A stretch of 64,000 nt of DNA from Heterobilharzia americana (Eukaryota > Platyhelminthes > Trematoda > Strigeidida > Schistosomatidae), in contig OX104127.1 in the NCBI GenBank assembly GCA_944470555.2, forward strand, positions 128,961,113 to 129,025,112. The letters are read 5' to 3'. This document shows positions 58,283-64,000 of this stretch, one piece after another. The notes under the pieces were generated by a model. That model was given only the letters and a program-made list of their open reading frames with translations. It was not told the DNA's origin and ran no database searches. The position numbers and the translations under genes are program-made. Within the stretch, counting starts at the first letter, position 1, and each line of letters opens with the position of its first letter.

Positions 58283-58452
58283 AACGACGGTGACATGGAA
58301 GAGATCGTGGGAGGAAGAAATGAGAGCTTGTGGTCTGTTGTGGAGCCAGGTTCAAAAGATTGCAGAGGACAGAGTGGAATGGAGACGTGCTACTGAAGCC
58401 CTATGTTCCACTAGGAACCCAAGGGACAAATAAATAAATAATAACAACGGTA
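58283..58452 (+). mobile_element. RTE-clade (SR2-like) retrotransposon, 3' tip
   Basis: The shared 3' end gtggagccaggttcaaaag...cctatgttccactaggaacc closes in an (AAT)n-type tail (aaataaataaataataaca). Only about 150 bp of the element remain. It is very little diverged from the tip of the 47.1-kb copy. Confidence 0.88.
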
Positions 58453-61210
58453 AATTGTTTTTGTTGAAGAAAAACATTTTCTATGTCCTAATATTCAATC
58501 ACTTAGTAAGAAAATAAGTTACCCTACCTACTGGCAAAATCAGCGTTGTTTATCATGATCCCTATTTTTTAGTAATTTTTTCATTTTTGATGTAGTCTAA
58601 TACTTCAAGGAAATAAAAATACAGTTTACTCCAGTCGTGGTACAACAGCAATGCTTCAAGTTTTCAAATAATAATATACAATAACTATATACAATATAAG
58701 TCCAATAAGTGAATGAATAAAGGGCCCATGAAGGCGACAATCCTAATATACATAATGTTTACTCTAGTAACTATGGCTCTGATATGACATATCCTGTATG
58801 TATGCCACTAACTTTGCTGCGATTATATTATTTTAGGCTACTCAACACATAGGATGCTTCTGTTCAATCTTTCCCAAAGGATATCCTGATTCTTATCAAC
58901 TTAACATTTTAAATCATCAAAAGGACAGTTTTGTAGGAAAATAAAATTAATATTAGGCATGATCAACGATAGAAAACACAGAAACTATGATTAGTGTCAA
59001 TTAAAGGTTGAGAAATAAAAACCGACAAAAGATACATCAGGCTCACTTAAAAATAACTGGAATTATTCGGAAGTGTACACAACCACAGGCACACTAGTTA
59101 CTTGATAGTACAACTGAGCATTAAATAAGAGACACTAGATAACAGAAGTTTCTCACAATCCTCGAAATCGGCAAAAGGAAAAGTATTTCAACCTTTGCAT
59201 TTTGCGAAATACTCATGAAAAAGTTGTTGTGGTCCAATTTCTTCACCCCAAAGTAGTGAGTATTTTCGCATTGGCTTTGCAGCTGTGACCCAGCCAGGTT
59301 AGTTCAGTCATATTTTAGTTTTAAAACAATTGACAGCTTATCTAGATTTATTAGAAACTATACCTTTCAATAGTCTTCATCCAATGTTGCAGTATGTTTC
59401 TTAATTACCTGTAGTTACAAATACTATTAAAATCCACTGACTTCCAGCAAAATATTTGTAGATAATCCTAATTGAGCTTTGTATAACGTCATCTCCATCA
59501 TTCAAGATTTTATAAATAAAAAGATTTAACAGTATTCATATCTGTCTCATTAGGGACAAAAATATACTCATAACAGAGTAACCCTTCGAAAAATTTTGAA
59601 AACCAATTTGGTAACCAATTACTGACAGCAATCAATAATTATCCTGAAATTCTATAGCAATTACCGACAACAAAGTATTTAATATTCACAATAACAGTGT
59701 ACAATGAAACGCTAAATTCCTAATTAGTCTTTGTAGTAGGTTGAGTAGTTTACAGTTATTAAATATTCATATACTTTATTTTTTGAACTTATTTTGTAAT
59801 CATTATAAAGTAATTCCATCATATTTAGAATCACCACTATGTAATTGGGCCTTAAGAACATTAAAAGCGATTTCTGACCATACACAAATGAAAACAATCA
59901 TTATAGATTTAAATTCTTAGCGTATAAAGTGGATTTTTCAGATAACAATAACCTTCAACAATTTGTACACAACTTACAAATTTTACAAGTATTCAAAGAC
60001 AAGTAGCCTTTGTGTCAAAACATAAGCCTATTCAATCTTTATCGCTTCATTAATAAACCGCTGAAAGTAACTTAAATTATTTTTTCTCAATCCCTGTTCA
60101 ATCCAATGAGACAGTTATAAGTTGAATCTTTTCATTTTAATTCTGTGAAGCATAAAAATCATTCATCATGTTGTATAATCTTTGCTTTATTCTTCATTCT
60201 TTTCAATTTTTTATTTCCCGACAGTTTTCAAGAGGCGTACAAAATTTTTCTGCAGATGAAACCAATTTATGAATTGTCTGGAAAGTTCTCTTCTCCTTAT
60301 TGTTCTACAATAAAATAGTTTTTATGATCGTTTTAGTCAAGTGAAAATAATTAAATGTATAAAAGAAAAGTTGAAAATAAAACGCTTCAGTTTCAAGGAG
60401 AACCAATTCTTCATAAATTAAGTGAATTCAACTGAAAAGCAGAAATATGGATATTAGATAAGAATAAGGTTGGCAAATTGTGAAAGATGAAATACGAAAC
60501 ATTAGTTTTACCTGATAATTACCATTATAAATCATATATACGACAGATTTATTGTCATCCTACTGAAAAAAGTTGCGGAAGTCCACATGAGAGAAGGGTT
60601 GTTCGTCTATCACTTCTACATAGAAAAAGATGTTTAGTAGTCAGTCATTCATCTTATTCAACTTGACAATAATCAGTCTTTGAGAAATTTTATCACAATT
60701 CACTGTATGACCCTCAGTTAAGGTTGCTTCTTATTATACAATTACAATAAAATAAAACGATATGTTCCAAATACATTTCTTGGGTAGTTTGACAGGTAAT
60801 CAAATCATTTGATATACTTTCATCCTTAATGTCACAATCTATATTAACTACATAGTCATTGTCTCTCGTCCAATCAACCTGAAGCTGAATCATGTGTCCT
60901 TTAAGGAATTCAGTGTTTGTTTTAATCGTTTACAACTAAAGTATGTAATGTTTGTGTTTGACAAAGTCTAAATACATAGACTTGTGCTAATGTTTGCCAC
61001 TTTTTATTTGTTTAAATAAGCACTAAACTTACAAAGCTGCTGGAAACTAAATTTAATTATGGGAAACTGGCCATCACTAACTAGGAATATTCATATTCAA
61101 CGAAAAAATAATAATTTCTGCATGTGTCTACGGTTTTCAAAAAACCTAATTATAAACCCCTAGAAATGACTATGTTTGTAAATTTTCTTGAGTCAGTCAA
61201 ATCGTACGTT
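58453..61210. other. No gene seen
   Basis: Strongly AT-rich, closed in all frames, without a recognised repeat. Confidence 0.45.
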
Positions 61211-61423
61211 CTAGACTTGACATCTTAAAATAAACGTATTTGAATAAAACATAGGCACCTCATGAGAAACCTGCAAATTATATTCTATGAACATAGAAAC
61301 TACATTTATGTAACAATGGGCTGGTATTCTACCAGTGACTTTACTTTCCAGTGTTAAAAACAAGGTTTCCTTCATTTGATATGGTGCAGCATGAAAGAAA
61401 TAAAATAAATAAGAATCTGTCAC
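61211..61423 (-). CDS. Weak candidate terminal exon, unknown protein
   Basis: An acceptor-like end (gaattacttag) is followed in phase 0 by 70 codons to a TAG. The product reads VTDSYLFYFFHAAPYQMKET near its start and has ESKVTGRIPAHCYINVVSMF in the middle. Composition is plausible for protein, but there is no family match and no partner exon. A poly(A) signal was not established. Confidence 0.25.
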   Translation of the reverse strand: MTDSYLFYFFHAAPYQMKETLFLTLESKVTGRIPAHCYINVVSMFIEYNLQVSHEVPMFYSNTFILRCQV

Positions 61424-64000
61424 CTAAGTAATTCATAGCTCGAGAAAGGTAAAAGTAGTCTGACTTCATTTGCTTTGCAGAGCGATTTGTAAAACGTAGC
61501 TGCTTATCAGCTGAAAATGTAATATAGTCTAGGCATCTTTTATAAATTTGTCATTGCGGCTTTCCAATTCATCTTAAAGCCACTTTCATTTTGACCTAAT
61601 GAATCATTGCTTGACAGGACTACTATAAAATTTACCTGAGAGCTGCGAAAGTAACGTCATAACTTTGCGTGTGACCAGTAACCTCTTATGAGGAAATTGA
61701 TTCGACTACTTTTTAGCATGTCGAAAGCCTTCTTTACGTCTGATTTTTCAGGGTTCATTGATAAAACTAATTCATCTAGTAATATCATTGTTTACACCAA
61801 TTATATTTTTCTCTAGACATCCTTATTACATCCACGAAAATATCACACTGGGTTTGTACTGTATTTTTTCTGAATGAACACACTGTAGCTTTATATATTT
61901 TCGTTACAAAATGAATCATTACCTCCCAGACCCCTTAAAAATACACGCGATTTCCCAAAAACTTTTACAACCAATCACTATATGCTGAACATTCGTGAAA
62001 AATCATTTGTTTATACGTGCGAGCTTCATATCAGTAAACAGGACCGAACTGATGGGAAACGTCTTTCTAGAAGTGTTAATATACTAAGGCTACTGAAAAC
62101 ATATATAAGTCGTTACATTTTGTACACTTTTTGACTTGACAATAAATCTTTTCTCGTTTTGAAGCTTCTTCTGTTTCGAATGAAACGGGAAACCCTTAGG
62201 GATGAGAACTAAGGTTACTTTTTAAGAGTCCACACGTCTATCACCTACTGACTTCATTTCATTAATTGAATGCATCATAATCAAAGGTCAGATAATTTAC
62301 AGTCATTAAAAGGCAATATATTTGTTACCTAAGAACAAATGCCGACTTGTATTTCCACAAGATGTATAAAGGATCCCAATATGAAGTTTAAAACCACTGT
62401 GACTGAAAAGTCACCACTTTCACCGGCCAAAAGTTAGATAAAAAAGGAGGTTGATATTCGTTACCTACAAGAGAAGTAAAATAATATTTGTGTTCACCTA
62501 TATTCCAACTTTCACTCATAAATAAAATGTAATTCTCCTCTGTCACTGAAGACTCTCTACAAAACACTAATTTCTCAATTTATTGAGAACAGTTTCACTT
62601 CCACAAGTATTCACATACATCGGCCTTTATACATGTGCACAGGCTCTTAATTTGAACATGCAATTGTCTCTAAATTTGGGCATATGGAGACACTCCTCAG
62701 ACAGCGGTCCAATTGAGCGCATCAGCATCTCTATTCCAATGACTGATAAGTTCTCAATTCAGTGTCAAGCTGGAAGACTCTGAATGAGAAACTAAATTAT
62801 TCTTTGAGTTTTTCGAAAATAGTGGACTGAAACCTTTAGAGGAGTTTTTAAAAAAATCCTGTTCTACACTGGCTGAAGAATGAACACGGAAACAAAGGAA
62901 AAGTGATGTATAGTTTTCGCTGGCTAAAATGTAGAGACCACCATATATAGAGAATAAATAATGAAACCTATTCATTGAACATTCATCCTATATAACGACT
63001 CTGCATTCAATTATTACTTCGTTTCTTCAAAATATAATAGAACTGAACATTTTATGGAATTTGCTAGTTAAATTCCTGTAATTTCTTCAATTTTCGCTCT
63101 CGTCATACCTACTTTACAGCTGGAAAAAACAAAACAAATCAAATTACAAGCGCGAAAATAAACATTAAATAACTTGAAATTTAATTTTCATTAAATCGTT
63201 GATCATATGACGAACAAAAGGTTTAATAACTGTAACTACCATACAACGGAAACTTATTCCAAGATCAAGTATTCCCTTAGTCATTGATTAAAAGCGAACA
63301 GATTAAAACGTAATGCAGATGTGATTCTTCCCTCTATAATACAAATTGTTAGAGAGTGAATTTTTAAGAATCTCTGAATATTAAATATTTTTTATAATGT
63401 TAACTACCATAACAGCTTGTCTTCAAAACAAGATTGTTTGAAAGTTATTTACGATTGTTTCACAATACTCTCTTTATTCTCCTTTTATAACTTTTATGTC
63501 AAATCACTGAACCAATCCATTTGTTCTTTGTTTCTTCTTCACCTTTTTTATAATAAACCTTCATCCGATCTGTTTGAATCCTGTCATCTTAAGGTATTTC
63601 AGCAGTCCGAGTGTCTATTATTGCTTACTTTTTTAATTCGTTGTCCTCCTACTGCTCCACTCTACACCACCGTGTCGTCTGTGCATTTCACTAAGAAGAA
63701 TAATGATTGATAGTAGTTTTATTTAGCTCCATTCCCTCCCCTTCGTTTCTGTCATTCAGATAATTATAAATCTTAGGTAAAATAAACTAAATGAAAACAA
63801 TATAGGAGCTCGTAAACAACTTAATTTCACATATCTCGGTGATATATTTGCGAGAGAAATGATTGAACGGTGTCAGAGAAGTGATAAGTTGAGTAAATTT
63901 ACAAATTCGTAGCTCAAAAAATGGATATTTATGAGAAGTGTACAGTGAATTGAGCATAACCGAAAGTGCTACCACAAAAATACTCAGCTCGCAATCTGAT
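61424..64000. other. No gene seen
   Basis: AT-rich. At 62600-62960 both strands have acceptor-like ends followed by frames of 50-70 codons, so a small exon could lie there, but the strand cannot be decided. The frame at 63417-63710 has no motif or splice border. Confidence 0.35.

Noticed and set aside
62583..62975. Overlapping exon candidates on both strands
   Set aside because: Both strands have an acceptor-like end and neither has a donor or a known motif, so no strand can be chosen.

Overview
The window reads as AT-rich flatworm DNA from the family Schistosomatidae, most probably the blood-fluke genus Schistosoma. Three repeat signatures support this. First, tRNA-headed repeats of the Smα type carry an embedded hammerhead ribozyme, an arrangement described for schistosome satellite DNA. 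Second, SR2-like RTE-clade non-LTR retrotransposons end in short (TAA)n-type tails. Third, there are several Penelope-like elements (PLEs) with a GIY-YIG endonuclease. I cannot resolve the species. No complete protein-coding host gene, rRNA, functional tRNA or CRISPR array could be supported. The window looks like intergenic or long-intron DNA full of decayed mobile elements.

Layout: 0-9 kb holds one good candidate exon (1407-1604, minus), a Smα remnant (2.8 kb), a head-to-head pair of tRNA/hammerhead repeats (family B, 3.5-4.1 kb), a 325-bp imperfect hairpin (6.7-7.1 kb) and a duplicated segment (7.1 and 8.2 kb). 9-21 kb holds tRNA-like SINE pieces, RTE 3' ends (8.6, 10.7 and 15.8 kb), a second unnamed element abutting the 15.8-kb copy, two more family B pairs (12.5 and 20.6 kb) and a coding-like block at 19.1-19.4 kb. 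21-32 kb holds two PLE reverse-transcriptase fragments (22.0 and 26.3-27.8 kb), a candidate exon at 24.8 kb, family C tRNA-like SINEs and an inverted RTE copy (29.1-30.3 kb), followed by a Smα pair. 32-47 kb holds a possible first exon (32.8 kb), RTE and PLE tails, and the most complete RTE copy (about 43.97-47.15 kb, endonuclease plus reverse transcriptase, many stops). 47-64 kb is mostly featureless, apart from Smα copies (52.0 and 53.4-53.8 kb), a PLE tail (56.1-56.6 kb), two family C SINEs, one RTE tail and one weak candidate exon (61.2 kb).

How the parts relate: Smα and family B share one plan, a tRNA-like pol III head followed by a hammerhead. Neither encodes protein, so both would depend on proteins supplied in trans; RTE and PLE are the only enzyme sources visible here, and all their copies in the window are dead. 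Four hammerheads keep an intact catalytic core. The most unusual pattern is that all three family B loci are head-to-head inverted dimers with a hammerhead position in each arm. Assignments rest on motifs read by eye; coordinates of decayed elements are approximate.
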